From Verrucomicrobiota bacterium (GTDB lineage Bacteria; Verrucomicrobiota; Verrucomicrobiia; Chthoniobacterales; Chthoniobacteraceae), in the NCBI GenBank assembly GCA_009885995.1, contig VFJQ01000001.1, forward strand, positions 35,646-99,645: 64,000 nucleotides of DNA, in the 5' to 3' direction. Positions 29,689 to 38,182 of the stretch are shown in pieces. Both the position numbers and the translations under genes were made by a program. The notes under the pieces were generated by a model, which ran no database searches, was not told the DNA's origin, and saw only the letters and a list, made by a program, of their open reading frames with translations. The first letter of the stretch is position 1; each line of letters starts with the position of its first letter.

Positions 29689-30626
29689 TTTTGCCCGGTG
29701 CCAGCCGGCTCGAAGACGAAATCCGCCGTGAGCAGTTTGTGGTCGGATCGCAACGTCCCAGCGTTTCGAGAGCGGATGGCGTTCAGCCCTTTCCCAAACC
29801 AAATATGATCGAGGGATAACACCGGGAGTGGCCAGGGCCAGGTGTCCCCCGGACCGAAGCCCGCGACTTCCCACGACTCGCTCAGCTCGCGACGCAGCGG
29901 GGCGAAGTGAACCGAGTGGCGCGGGGTGTTCAGATCGCCGATCATGAGCAGCGGGCGGTCGCGCAGGGTGGCGGCGAGTTCGGCGACGCGGGCGAGCGGC
30001 TTGCGCCGCGACATGGTCGGGATGCCCTGCACGTCGCCCTGTAGGACACGCAGGTCGCGGCCTTTGATCCGCACGTCGTAGATCGCATAATACGAGCCGT
30101 AATCGAGGCTGCCCTCGCTCCGGGAGAGGATCTCGCCGCGGACGAAGAGCATCATATTCCCAGCAGCGAATGCGGATGCGTAGCCGGGCAACTCGGCATC
30201 CCAACGCGCGGGCCGCTCGCCCACGCGGGGCTCGGGTTCGGCGAGGGAGATGAGGTCCGCGTCGGTCTCGCGCAGGCGCTGCGCGACGCCGGCGAAGCGC
30301 GCCACGGGACGGGCGACATTCCAATGCACGACGCGGAAGTCCGCCGGAGCGCGCGACGGCTGGCCGCTGCGCCAGTCCTCCATGATCCACATCGCGAGCA
30401 TCACATGCGTGAGCACGATCGCGCCGAAGACCATCTGCGGCTGGCGCCGCACGCGCCACACGAGCGGCAGCACGAGCGCCGCGAGCACCGGCCACGGCGT
30501 GGCGTAGTAGAGCGGCGCGAACCGATCGACCGAGTCGCGCACCGTAAGGCGGAGCACGAGCCCATTCGCCCAGACGATGAGCAGGAGAGGGAAAAGCTGG
30601 CGGCCCAGCCAGCGCAGCGCCTTCAC
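29685..30626 (-). CDS. Endonuclease/exonuclease/phosphatase family membrane protein
   Basis: N-terminal TMs; FRVVHWNVARP, MIGDLNTPRHS, LSLDHIWFG motifs; start GTG at 30626. Confidence 0.85.
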   Translation of the reverse strand: MKALRWLGRQLFPLLLIVWANGLVLRLTVRDSVDRFAPLYYATPWPVLAALVLPLVWRVRRQPQMVFGAIVLTHVMLAMWIMEDWRSGQPSRAPADFRVVHWNVARPVARFAGVAQRLRETDADLISLAEPEPRVGERPARWDAELPGYASAFAAGNMMLFVRGEILSRSEGSLDYGSYYAIYDVRIKGRDLRVLQGDVQGIPTMSRRKPLARVAELAATLRDRPLLMIGDLNTPRHSVHFAPLRRELSESWEVAGFGPGDTWPWPLPVLSLDHIWFGKGLNAIRSRNAGTLRSDHKLLTADFVFEPAGTGQN

Positions 30627-31639
30627 CTCAGCAGCGGGGCGAAGAATTGTTCGAGGGCTTCCGCGCCCTTTGCGAAGCTGAGCGTCGCGCGTGCGTTCTC
30701 GACCGCGCGCACGACGTAGTCCGTGCAGTCGTGCGGGTGCTCGAAGAGCCGCGCGGCCATGTCGAAGAGCTGTTCGTGCGTGCGGCCAAAGCCGCACAAT
30801 TCGGGGAAGACGAGCCGCTCCGTGGTGCCGTGGCCGCCGAGGCACGGGACGCGTGCGAGCAGCGCATCGCCGGCGACTTGGCCGGGCACGGTGCTCGCGT
30901 CGAGTTGGAAGACGAAGCGGTGCTTCGCGACGGCGCGCAGGTATTTCGGATACGGCAGGCGCTCCTCGACGACGCGCAACGCGCCTTCGCCGTAGTCGAG
31001 TTGGCGGAGCATCTTGCGTCCGCGCCAGCCGTCGAGGTTGAAGACCGTCACCTGCTCGCCGAGGCCCTCCGCGATGCGGCGGATGATTTGCAGAGCGGCG
31101 AAGTGGTTGCGCGTCGGCGTGGAAAACTCGCGCGTGCCGATCAACACGCCGCTCTTCTCCTCCTCGGGCCGCGTGAAGTCCCAACGCTCGTCTTCCACCG
31201 GATACGGCGTCGGGATGAAGTCCGCGCGATGCGCGCCGGTCCACAAAAAGAGCGGCAGCAAATCCGGCGTGTTCGCGATCGCGCCGTCGCTCATCTCGCA
31301 GACCTGGCGGAAGAGTTCGATGTTGCGCCCGCGGGCGAGTTGTTCGGCGACTTGATGTCCGCCCGCTTCCTTCCACGCGATGGCGACGCACTTCTTCTCG
31401 CGCCGCAGCCGAGTCAGCGCCTTCGCGGCTCGGGAGAGGTCTTTGGTCAGCAGGAGGATGACGGCGCGAATGTCCTTCGGGATCGCATCGTAGTCGCTCG
31501 CGAAGACGCCACCCGTGCAGGCCGCGAAGGCGTGGTAGTTCACCGGCGCATGGCGCTTCTCATCGGGCGCGCCGGCGAAGTCGGGGAAACTTTGGTCGGG
31601 ATCGCGCCCGCCGGGATTGAGGACGGCGACTTTCAACAT
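30623..31639 (-). CDS. Putative glycosyltransferase
   Basis: 338 aa GT-B-like C-terminus: YPKYLRAVAKHRFVFQLDASTVPGQVAGDALLARVPCLGG. Confidence 0.55.
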   Translation of the reverse strand: MLKVAVLNPGGRDPDQSFPDFAGAPDEKRHAPVNYHAFAACTGGVFASDYDAIPKDIRAVILLLTKDLSRAAKALTRLRREKKCVAIAWKEAGGHQVAEQLARGRNIELFRQVCEMSDGAIANTPDLLPLFLWTGAHRADFIPTPYPVEDERWDFTRPEEEKSGVLIGTREFSTPTRNHFAALQIIRRIAEGLGEQVTVFNLDGWRGRKMLRQLDYGEGALRVVEERLPYPKYLRAVAKHRFVFQLDASTVPGQVAGDALLARVPCLGGHGTTERLVFPELCGFGRTHEQLFDMAARLFEHPHDCTDYVVRAVENARATLSFAKGAEALEQFFAPLLR

Positions 31640-31672
31640 GGGCCGCGGATAAGACGCGAAGACCGCCCGTGG

Positions 31673-32035
31673 TCAAAGGCCGAACTCGTCGATCTCGCGC
31701 CGGTCCCGCTTGGTCGGGCGGCCGGTCCCCTTTGCGCGGAAGCCAAGCGGGAGCAAGTTGGCTTCGCAGCGGCGGGCGTATTCCTCCGGCGGGGTGAGGT
31801 CTTCGGAGAACTGCACGACGAGCTTCGCAGCCACGCGGGAAGGCGGGGCACCGAGCACGCGGACGGTGCGGGTCATTTGCGAGACGCGGGCGGCGACCAC
31901 CTCACCGGGACGGACTTCGTGTGCCGGCTTGGTCGGCTCACCGGCGATCTTCACGTGCCCTCCGCGGATGGCGTCGGCGGCGAGCGAGCGAGTCTTGTAA
32001 ATGCGGATGGCCCAGAGCCATTGATCGAGTCGCAT
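31673..32035 (-). CDS. S4 domain RNA-binding protein (Hsp15-like)
   Basis: MRLDQWLWAIRIYKTRSLAADAIRGGHVKIAGEPTKPAHEVRPGEVV. Confidence 0.88.
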   Translation of the reverse strand: MRLDQWLWAIRIYKTRSLAADAIRGGHVKIAGEPTKPAHEVRPGEVVAARVSQMTRTVRVLGAPPSRVAAKLVVQFSEDLTPPEEYARRCEANLLPLGFRAKGTGRPTKRDRREIDEFGL

Positions 32036-32083
32036 GGTGCGATGGATGGCACTCGCGGGCCTGCGGAGCTAGCAGGAAGTTTT

Positions 32084-32114
32084 ATGATTGCTTGCGATCA
32101 TAACGTGCTATCAT
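32084..32114. promoter_or_regulatory. Candidate DeoR operator: three 5-bp half-sites at exact 13-bp spacing
   Basis: ATGAT(32084)-TGCTTGCG-ATCAT(32097)-AACGTGCT-ATCAT(32110), just upstream of deoR. Confidence 0.7.
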
Positions 32115-32120
32115 CGCGCC

Positions 32121-33005
32121 GTGAAAGTGCCCATGCACGTGATCCAAGCCCGCCGGGAGAAGCTGGCGGCATTGATCGAGCAGCACCGCTTCCTCCCGGT
32201 GAAGGAGCTGTGCGCCCGGCTCGGAGTGTCGGAGGCGACTATGCGGCGGGACTTGGCCGCCTTGCACGGGGAGAAGCGGATCACTCGGACTTTCGGTGGA
32301 GCGCTCCGGGAGTTTAATGATCGGTTCCCTTCGTTTAGGGAGCGGCAAGGCCGGGCATCGCGCTCGAAGATGCGAGTGGCCAAGCTCGCCTTGAGCCTGC
32401 TCGAGCCGGGGAAGACCTATTTCTTCGATTCCGGCACCACGGTCTTCGCGATTGCCGAGGCGTTCCGCGAGGCACCGGTGACCCCGATCACGATCGTCAC
32501 TTCAAATCTGCCGGTCGGGGAGATGCTCGCGGCGATCCCGGGCGTGGAGGTCTTTCAACTCGCGGGGCAGCTCCTCCACCTCCAGTCCACGCTGCTAGGC
32601 GAGACGGCCAAGCGGAGCCTGGAGTTCTGGCGGTTCGACTGGGCGTTTCTCTCGACGGAAGGGATGATGCCGACCGGGCTGTGGAATTCGCAGATCGCCA
32701 TCGTCGAGCAGCAGAAGGCGGTGCTCCGCCGGAGCGCACGTCATGTCTTCTGTGTCGATGGATCGAAACTGAACCGGCAGGCTCCGCACTTCCTGATCGG
32801 GTGGAACCAACTCGACACGTTGCTCACGGATGTGCCGATGGAGAAGCTGCACGCGGCCGGCATTATGGTCGATCCCGCGCACTACCTTGGGCCGGAATCG
32901 GTCGTTTCAGATGAAGCAGAGGTCGCGCCCTCACCTGCCACAGAGCCGGCCCCGCCGGAGGGCAAAGCTACAGGCACGGGGGATCTGCCGGTTCATTTTT
33001 TATGA
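32121..33005 (+). CDS. DeoR/GlpR family transcriptional regulator of the BMC locus
   Basis: HTH FLPVKELCARLGVSEATMRRDLAALHGEKRITRTFGGAL; sensor domain DSGTTVFAIAEAF. Start at GTG 32121 or ATG 32133; the track start at 32088 lies inside the operator. Confidence 0.88.
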   Translation: MKVPMHVIQARREKLAALIEQHRFLPVKELCARLGVSEATMRRDLAALHGEKRITRTFGGALREFNDRFPSFRERQGRASRSKMRVAKLALSLLEPGKTYFFDSGTTVFAIAEAFREAPVTPITIVTSNLPVGEMLAAIPGVEVFQLAGQLLHLQSTLLGETAKRSLEFWRFDWAFLSTEGMMPTGLWNSQIAIVEQQKAVLRRSARHVFCVDGSKLNRQAPHFLIGWNQLDTLLTDVPMEKLHAAGIMVDPAHYLGPESVVSDEAEVAPSPATEPAPPEGKATGTGDLPVHFL

Positions 33006-33019
33006 TCGGAAATAATCAT
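33002..33019. promoter_or_regulatory. Candidate DeoR operator O1 upstream of pduL
   Basis: ATGAT-CGGAAATA-ATCAT, same 5-8-5 geometry; overlaps the deoR stop codon. Confidence 0.7.
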
Positions 33020-33028
33020 ATAAAGTCT

Positions 33029-33056
33029 TTGACGCGTAACGCGGAAGTTATATGAC
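33029..33056 (+). promoter_or_regulatory. Candidate sigma70-type promoter of BMC operon
   Basis: TTGACG (33029-33034), 16-bp spacer, TATGAC (33051-33056). Confidence 0.4.
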
Positions 33057-33069
33057 TGCGATCCGTCAT
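33052..33069. promoter_or_regulatory. Candidate DeoR operator O2 overlapping the -10
   Basis: ATGAC-TGCGATCC-GTCAT, same 5-8-5 geometry, exactly 50 bp centre-to-centre from O1. Confidence 0.65.
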
Positions 33070-33088
33070 TAAGTTTTCCCCACCTGAA

Positions 33089-33763
33089 ATGAGCGCCACT
33101 CTCACTCCCAGCCGAACGTCCGTCGAAGCTCTCGTCCGGTCGGCGCTGTTCAAGCAACTCGGAAAGCAAGCGCCAGCAGAGGCGGCTCCGACACTTGTGG
33201 TGAACAGCTCCGCACGGCACATGCACATCTCGCCGGAGAATCTGGAGACGCTTTTCGGGCCGGGTGCGAAGCTCACCGTCCACAAGTGGCTCTACCAGGA
33301 AGGGCAATTCGCATCGGAGCAGACGGTCACGCTCATCGGGCCGCGGCGTCGCGTCATTCCTAGCCTCCGGATCCTTGGCCCGTGCCGAAACCTCACGCAG
33401 ATCGAGCTGGCGCTCACCGATGCGGTGCAACTCGGGATGGACATCCCGGTGAAGATGTCGGGCGACATCAAGGGCACACCGGGCGGATACGTCATGGGGC
33501 CGAAAGGGATGCTGGAGATGAAGGACGGCATCATCCGCGCGGCGCGGCACGTCCACATGTCACCGGCTGACGCGAAATTTTACGGTGTGAAGCACCTCGA
33601 CCGCATCACGCTCAAGGTCACCTCGCCATTCTGCAACACCCGCTTCGACGAACTGATCGTGCGCGTCGATCCCAGCTTCAAACTCGAGGTCCACATGGAC
33701 ACCGACGAAGCGAACGCCTGCGACCTCGAACGCGCGACGAAGGTCGAACTGATTAAATCTTAA
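33089..33763 (+). CDS. pduL: PduL-type phosphate acyltransferase (BMC-associated)
   Basis: VNSSARHMHISPENLETLFG, RVIPSLRILGPCR, AARHVHMSPADAKFYGV; N-terminal amphipathic targeting helix. Confidence 0.93.
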   Translation: MSATLTPSRTSVEALVRSALFKQLGKQAPAEAAPTLVVNSSARHMHISPENLETLFGPGAKLTVHKWLYQEGQFASEQTVTLIGPRRRVIPSLRILGPCRNLTQIELALTDAVQLGMDIPVKMSGDIKGTPGGYVMGPKGMLEMKDGIIRAARHVHMSPADAKFYGVKHLDRITLKVTSPFCNTRFDELIVRVDPSFKLEVHMDTDEANACDLERATKVELIKS

Positions 33764-33786
33764 CCCTAACCCAAACAAACCAACAT

Positions 33787-34056
33787 ATGAGCGAAGCAAT
33801 CGGACTAATCGAAACTCGCGGCTACGTGGGCCTGGTGGAAGCCAGTGACGCCATGGTCAAGGCCGCGAACGTGCAACTGGTCAAGTCAGTCCCAATCGGC
33901 GGCGGACTGATCACGACCATCGTCAAAGGCGATGTCGGCAGCGTCAAAGCCGCCGTCGAAGCGGGCAAGGAAGCCTCCAAGCGGATCGGCAACCTCGTCG
34001 CGTCGCACGTCATCGCGCGCCCGGGGCCTGACCTCCTCAAGTTCTTCACCTCCTAA
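33787..34056 (+). CDS. BMC-H shell protein 1
   Basis: [30 protein letters not shown]...[13 protein letters not shown], Pfam BMC-type hexamer. Confidence 0.95.
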   Translation: MSEAIGLIETRGYVGLVEASDAMVKAANVQLVKSVPIGGGLITTIVKGDVGSVKAAVEAGKEASKRIGNLVASHVIARPGPDLLKFFTS

Positions 34057-34075
34057 CCTCTACCAACCTACTACC

Positions 34076-34381
34076 ATGCCTGGACAAGCACTCGGAATGA
34101 TCGAAACCAAAGGCCTCGTCGCCCAGTTCGAAGCAACTGACGCGATGATCAAAGCCGCCAACGTGGAACTCATCGGCTGGGAAAAAGTCGGCTCCGGATA
34201 CGTCAGCGTCTTCGTGCGCGGCGACGTCGCAGCGGTGAAAGCCGCGGTGGAAGCCGGCGCCACCGCCGCGAGCGCCATCGGCGAAGTGGTCGCCGTTCAT
34301 GTGATCCCGCGCCCGCACGACGACATCTACGGGCTCGGAAAATTCCTCGGCGGCAAACCGTCGAACGGCCCCACGAAGTAG
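34076..34381 (+). CDS. BMC-H shell protein 2
   Basis: [31 protein letters not shown]...VIPRPHDDI. Confidence 0.95.
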   Translation: MPGQALGMIETKGLVAQFEATDAMIKAANVELIGWEKVGSGYVSVFVRGDVAAVKAAVEAGATAASAIGEVVAVHVIPRPHDDIYGLGKFLGGKPSNGPTK

Positions 34382-34397
34382 TCGCGCAGTCTCCGCG

Positions 34398-35582
34398 ATG
34401 ACCGCCAATAAGATCCTCGTCGCCAATATCGGCAGCACGTCGTTCAAGTTCCGCTTGATCGAGATGCCAGGCGAGCGCGTGCTCGCAAATGGCGGCGTGG
34501 AGCGGATCGGTGGCGCGGAATCGACTTACAAATACCAAGTCGGCAACGACGTGGAGCAGAAGGGCGTGGCGGCATTGCCCGACCACGGCGCGGCGATCTC
34601 GCTGGTCGAGAAAGCACTCGGCGGTTTCGGCGAACTCGCCGCAGTCGGCTTCAAACCGGTGATGGCGCGCGGCATCTCGGGCACGCAGGTGCTCGACGAG
34701 CCCGTGCTGCGCGCGATGGAGGAGATCAACACGCTCCTTCCCGCGCACAACCCGCCTTACGTCGCCGCGGTCCGCAGCTTCCACCGCTCGCACCCACAAC
34801 TGCCGTGCATCGGCACGTTCGAGACCGCGTTCTACGACGACGTGCCGGTAGAAAACGTGCGCTACCCGGTGCCGCGCGAGTGGGAGACGAAATACGGCAT
34901 CCGCCGCTACGGCTTCCACGGCGCGAGCCATCGGTTCGTCACGCAGCGTTGCGCCGAACTGCGCGGCACGGACCAGCTCCGCATCATCTCCTGCCACCTC
35001 GGCGGGAGCAGTTCGATCGCGTGCGTGCGCAATGGCAAGGCCATCGATTCGAGTTGGGGCATGACCCCGCAGAGCGGCCTGCCGCAGAACAATCGCGTGG
35101 GCGACTTCGATGTCTTCGCTCTCATCTACCTCGCTCGCGATCTTGGCCTCGGCATCGACGCCGTCGAAAAAGCGCTCACCTCGCAGTCCGGCCTCAAAGG
35201 CCTCTCCGGCCTCGCAACCGGCGACGTGCGCGACTTGCTCGAAGCATCCGCGAAAGGCAACACCGATGCGTCCATCGCACTCGATGTCTTCGTCGCCGCG
35301 ATCCGCAAATACATCGGCCAATTCCTCGTCGAGCTGAACGGCGCTGACGTGCTCATCTTCACCGCCGGCATTGCGGAGAACAACCCGATGCTCCGCGAGA
35401 AAATCTGCGCGAACCTCGACTTCTGCGGCCTCGAACTCGACCGCGACGCGAACAACCACACGCGCGCCAACGAAGCCATCATCTCCACGCCGCGCTCGAA
35501 AATCGAAGTGCGCGTCATCCCCACCAACGAAGAACTCATCATCGCCCGCAACGCGTGGGCCAAGCTTTCAACCCTCAACTAA
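34398..35582 (+). CDS. ackA: Acetate/propionate kinase
   Basis: ILVANIGSTSFKFRLIEMPGE, YGFHGASHRFV, LGGSSSIACVRNGKAIDSSWGMTPQSGLPQ. Confidence 0.93.
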   Translation: MTANKILVANIGSTSFKFRLIEMPGERVLANGGVERIGGAESTYKYQVGNDVEQKGVAALPDHGAAISLVEKALGGFGELAAVGFKPVMARGISGTQVLDEPVLRAMEEINTLLPAHNPPYVAAVRSFHRSHPQLPCIGTFETAFYDDVPVENVRYPVPREWETKYGIRRYGFHGASHRFVTQRCAELRGTDQLRIISCHLGGSSSIACVRNGKAIDSSWGMTPQSGLPQNNRVGDFDVFALIYLARDLGLGIDAVEKALTSQSGLKGLSGLATGDVRDLLEASAKGNTDASIALDVFVAAIRKYIGQFLVELNGADVLIFTAGIAENNPMLREKICANLDFCGLELDRDANNHTRANEAIISTPRSKIEVRVIPTNEELIIARNAWAKLSTLN

Positions 35583-35599
35583 CCCAACAACCAAAACCT

Positions 35600-35881
35600 A
35601 TGGCACAACAAGCAATCGGAATGATCGAAACACGCGGCCTCGTCGCACTCGTCGAGGCAACTGACGCGATGCTCAAATCGGCCAACGTCGAACTCGTCGG
35701 CCCCATCACCCAGGTCGGCAACGCGATGGTGACCGTCTGCGTCACCGGCGACGTCGCTGCCGTCAAAGCCGCGACCGAAGCCGGCCGCAATGCCGCGCAG
35801 TCACTTGGCGAAATCGTCAGCGTCAGCGTCATCGCGCGCCCGCACAACGACCTCGGCGCAGTCCTGCCGAAGGCGAAGTAA
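35600..35881 (+). CDS. BMC-H shell protein 3
   Basis: QAIGMIETRGLVALVEATDAMLKSANVELVG...VIARPHNDL. Confidence 0.95.
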   Translation: MAQQAIGMIETRGLVALVEATDAMLKSANVELVGPITQVGNAMVTVCVTGDVAAVKAATEAGRNAAQSLGEIVSVSVIARPHNDLGAVLPKAK

Positions 35882-35888
35882 TCGCAAC

Positions 35889-36197
35889 ATGATCCTCGCC
35901 CGGGTCGAAGGCAGCGTCGTTGCGACGAAGAAGAACACGAAGATGACGGGGAATAAATTCCTCCTCGTCCGTCCGCTCGTGATCGACTCCGCGGACGCGA
36001 AAACGTGGAAGCCCGGCGTGACCACGCTCGTGGCCGTGGACAGCCTCGGCGCGGGTGAAGGTGAGATCGTCCTCGTCGTCCAGGGCAGCTCCGCGCGCCT
36101 CGCTGCCGACGACAAGGACTCGCCCGTCGATGCCGTCGTGATCGGCCTCGTGGACACGGTCGATATCGGAAAACACATCCTCTACAAGGCGCACTAA
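35889..36197 (+). CDS. BMC-P (EutN/CcmL) vertex protein 1
   Basis: MILARVEGSVVATKKNTKMTGNKFLLVRPL...AVDSLGAGEGEIVLVVQGSSAR. Confidence 0.93.
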   Translation: MILARVEGSVVATKKNTKMTGNKFLLVRPLVIDSADAKTWKPGVTTLVAVDSLGAGEGEIVLVVQGSSARLAADDKDSPVDAVVIGLVDTVDIGKHILYKAH

Positions 36198-36209
36198 CCG
36201 CATACTTAA

Positions 36210-37640
36210 ATGGCAACGTTGGACGAAAGAATCGTATCGAGAGTCGTGAGCGAAGTGCTCGCGCGTTTGCAGTCGCAGACCAAGGTCGCGTCGTCGCGGC
36301 AGAGCAGCTTCGGCGTTTACGACAAGATGGAAGACGCGTGCGAAGCCGCGCACAGCTCGTTTGAAAAGCTGCGCAACCTCGGCGTGAACGCCCGCAAGCA
36401 GGCGATCAACGTCATCCGCCGCATGTGCGTCGCGAAGGCGAAGGAGTGGGGCGAGATCGAATTCGCGGAGACAAAGATCGGCCGACTCGACCACAAGATC
36501 GAGAAGCTCAAGATTTGTGGAGACCTCGTGCCGGGCGTCGAATTCATGGAGCGCCACGCATTCAGCGGCGACTTCGGCCTGACCGTGATCGACTTCGCGC
36601 CGTGGGGCGTCATCGGCGCGGTGACGCCTTCGACGCACAGCGTCCCGACGCTCACCGGCAACGCGATCAACATGATCGCATCGGGCAACGCCGCTGTCTT
36701 CAACACGCACCCGGCCGCCGCGGGTTGCGCCGCGCTCGCGATCCGCAGCTACAACGAAGGCATCTTCCAGGAGATCGGCATCAGCGACCTGCTCACCACG
36801 GTGGCGAAGCCGACGCTCGAAACCTTCGACACGATGTGCAAGCACGCGAAGGTGAAGCTGCTCTGCGTCACCGGCGGCCCCGCGGTCGTCGCCGCGGCGA
36901 TGAAAACCGGCAAGCGCGCCGTCTGCGCGGGACCAGGGAATCCGCCGGTCGTCGTCGATGAAACCGCCGACCTCGCCAACGCCGCGAAGTGCATCATCCA
37001 GGGCGCGAGCTACGACAACAACCTGCTCTGCATCGGCGAGAAGGAAGTGTTCGTCGTCGAGAGCGTGGCTGACAAACTTTTGGCCGAGCTGAAGAAAGCC
37101 GGCGCCGTGCAACTCGACGCGAAGCAGATCGAGGCGCTCGCGGAGAAAGCGTTCGTGTTCCCGCAGGGCAAAGGCGCGGGCTGCCCGCATCCGGTCGTGA
37201 ATCGCGACCTCGTCGGACGCGACGCCGCAGTGCTCGCGAGAGCGATCGGCCTCAGCGTGCCGCCCGCGACGCAGCTCCTCTTCGGCGAGACGAAGGAAGA
37301 TCACATCTTCGTCGATGAAGAGCAGATGATGCCCTTCATCCCGATCGTGCGCGTCGCGAATGTGGACGAGGGCATCGCCGCCGCGATCCGCGCCGAGCAC
37401 AATTACAAACACACGGCGATCATGCACTCCACGAACATCAAGGCGCTCACGAAAATGGCGCAGGTCGTGGACACCACGCTCTTCATCAAGAACGGCCCGT
37501 GCATGACCGGCCTCGGCCTCGGCGGCGAAGGTTTCCTCAGCTTCTCCGTCGCCACGCCGACCGGCGAAGGCGTGACCACCCCGATGACGTTCACCCGCTC
37601 ACGCCGCTGCGTGATGGTCGAGGAACTCAACCTGTTCTAA
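36210..37640 (+). CDS. BMC-associated CoA-acylating aldehyde dehydrogenase
   Basis: GVIGAVTPSTHSVPTLTGNAINMIASGN, catalytic NNLLCIGEKEV; N-term helix LDERIVSRVVSEVLARLQ resembles an encapsulation peptide. Confidence 0.92.
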   Translation: MATLDERIVSRVVSEVLARLQSQTKVASSRQSSFGVYDKMEDACEAAHSSFEKLRNLGVNARKQAINVIRRMCVAKAKEWGEIEFAETKIGRLDHKIEKLKICGDLVPGVEFMERHAFSGDFGLTVIDFAPWGVIGAVTPSTHSVPTLTGNAINMIASGNAAVFNTHPAAAGCAALAIRSYNEGIFQEIGISDLLTTVAKPTLETFDTMCKHAKVKLLCVTGGPAVVAAAMKTGKRAVCAGPGNPPVVVDETADLANAAKCIIQGASYDNNLLCIGEKEVFVVESVADKLLAELKKAGAVQLDAKQIEALAEKAFVFPQGKGAGCPHPVVNRDLVGRDAAVLARAIGLSVPPATQLLFGETKEDHIFVDEEQMMPFIPIVRVANVDEGIAAAIRAEHNYKHTAIMHSTNIKALTKMAQVVDTTLFIKNGPCMTGLGLGGEGFLSFSVATPTGEGVTTPMTFTRSRRCVMVEELNLF

Positions 37641-37904
37641 ATGCGCCTCGCCACGATCCACGGCTACGCCACTTCGACGGTCAAGCACCGCAGCCTGGAA
37701 GGCTGGCGCTTGCTGATCGCGATACCGGAGAGCCCGGATCTCGCGCCACAAATCGTGCTCGATTCGCTCGGTGCCGGCATCGGTCAGCGCGTGCTGATCT
37801 CCAGCGATGGCAGCGAAGCGCGAAAGATGGTGAAAGACGAACGCAGCCCCGCGCGCTGGACCGTGATGGGCATCATCGATCCGGAAAGGGATCTCGCGAT
37901 ATGA
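37641..37904 (+). CDS. BMC-P (EutN/CcmL) vertex protein 2
   Basis: MRLATIHGYATSTVKHRSLEGWRLLIAIPE...VLDSLGAGIGQRVLISSDGSEAR. Confidence 0.9.
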   Translation: MRLATIHGYATSTVKHRSLEGWRLLIAIPESPDLAPQIVLDSLGAGIGQRVLISSDGSEARKMVKDERSPARWTVMGIIDPERDLAI

Positions 37905-38179
37905 GGATGGGCACCGTCATCGGTCGCGTGACTCTTTCCGTGCGCCACAAGCGCTACTCCGGCGAGCGCCTGCTGCTCACGTTGCCGTGGAGGACCGACA
38001 CCTTCAAAGGCGTGGAGAAGCACGACCCGGCCATCGTCGTTTACGACCAACTCGGCGCGGGCGTCGGCCAGCACATCGCCATCAGCGAAGGCCGCGAAGC
38101 CGCCTGCCCTTTCCCGACCCCGACACCCGTGGACGCCTACTGCGCCGCGCTCGTCGATGAACACTTTTACAAAGAATAA
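37901..38179 (+). CDS. BMC-P (EutN/CcmL) vertex protein 3
   Basis: MGTVIGRVTLSVRHKRYSGERLLLTLPW...VYDQLGAGVGQHIAISEGREAA; overlaps upstream stop. Confidence 0.9.
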   Translation: MRMGTVIGRVTLSVRHKRYSGERLLLTLPWRTDTFKGVEKHDPAIVVYDQLGAGVGQHIAISEGREAACPFPTPTPVDAYCAALVDEHFYKE

Positions 38180-38182
38180 TCT

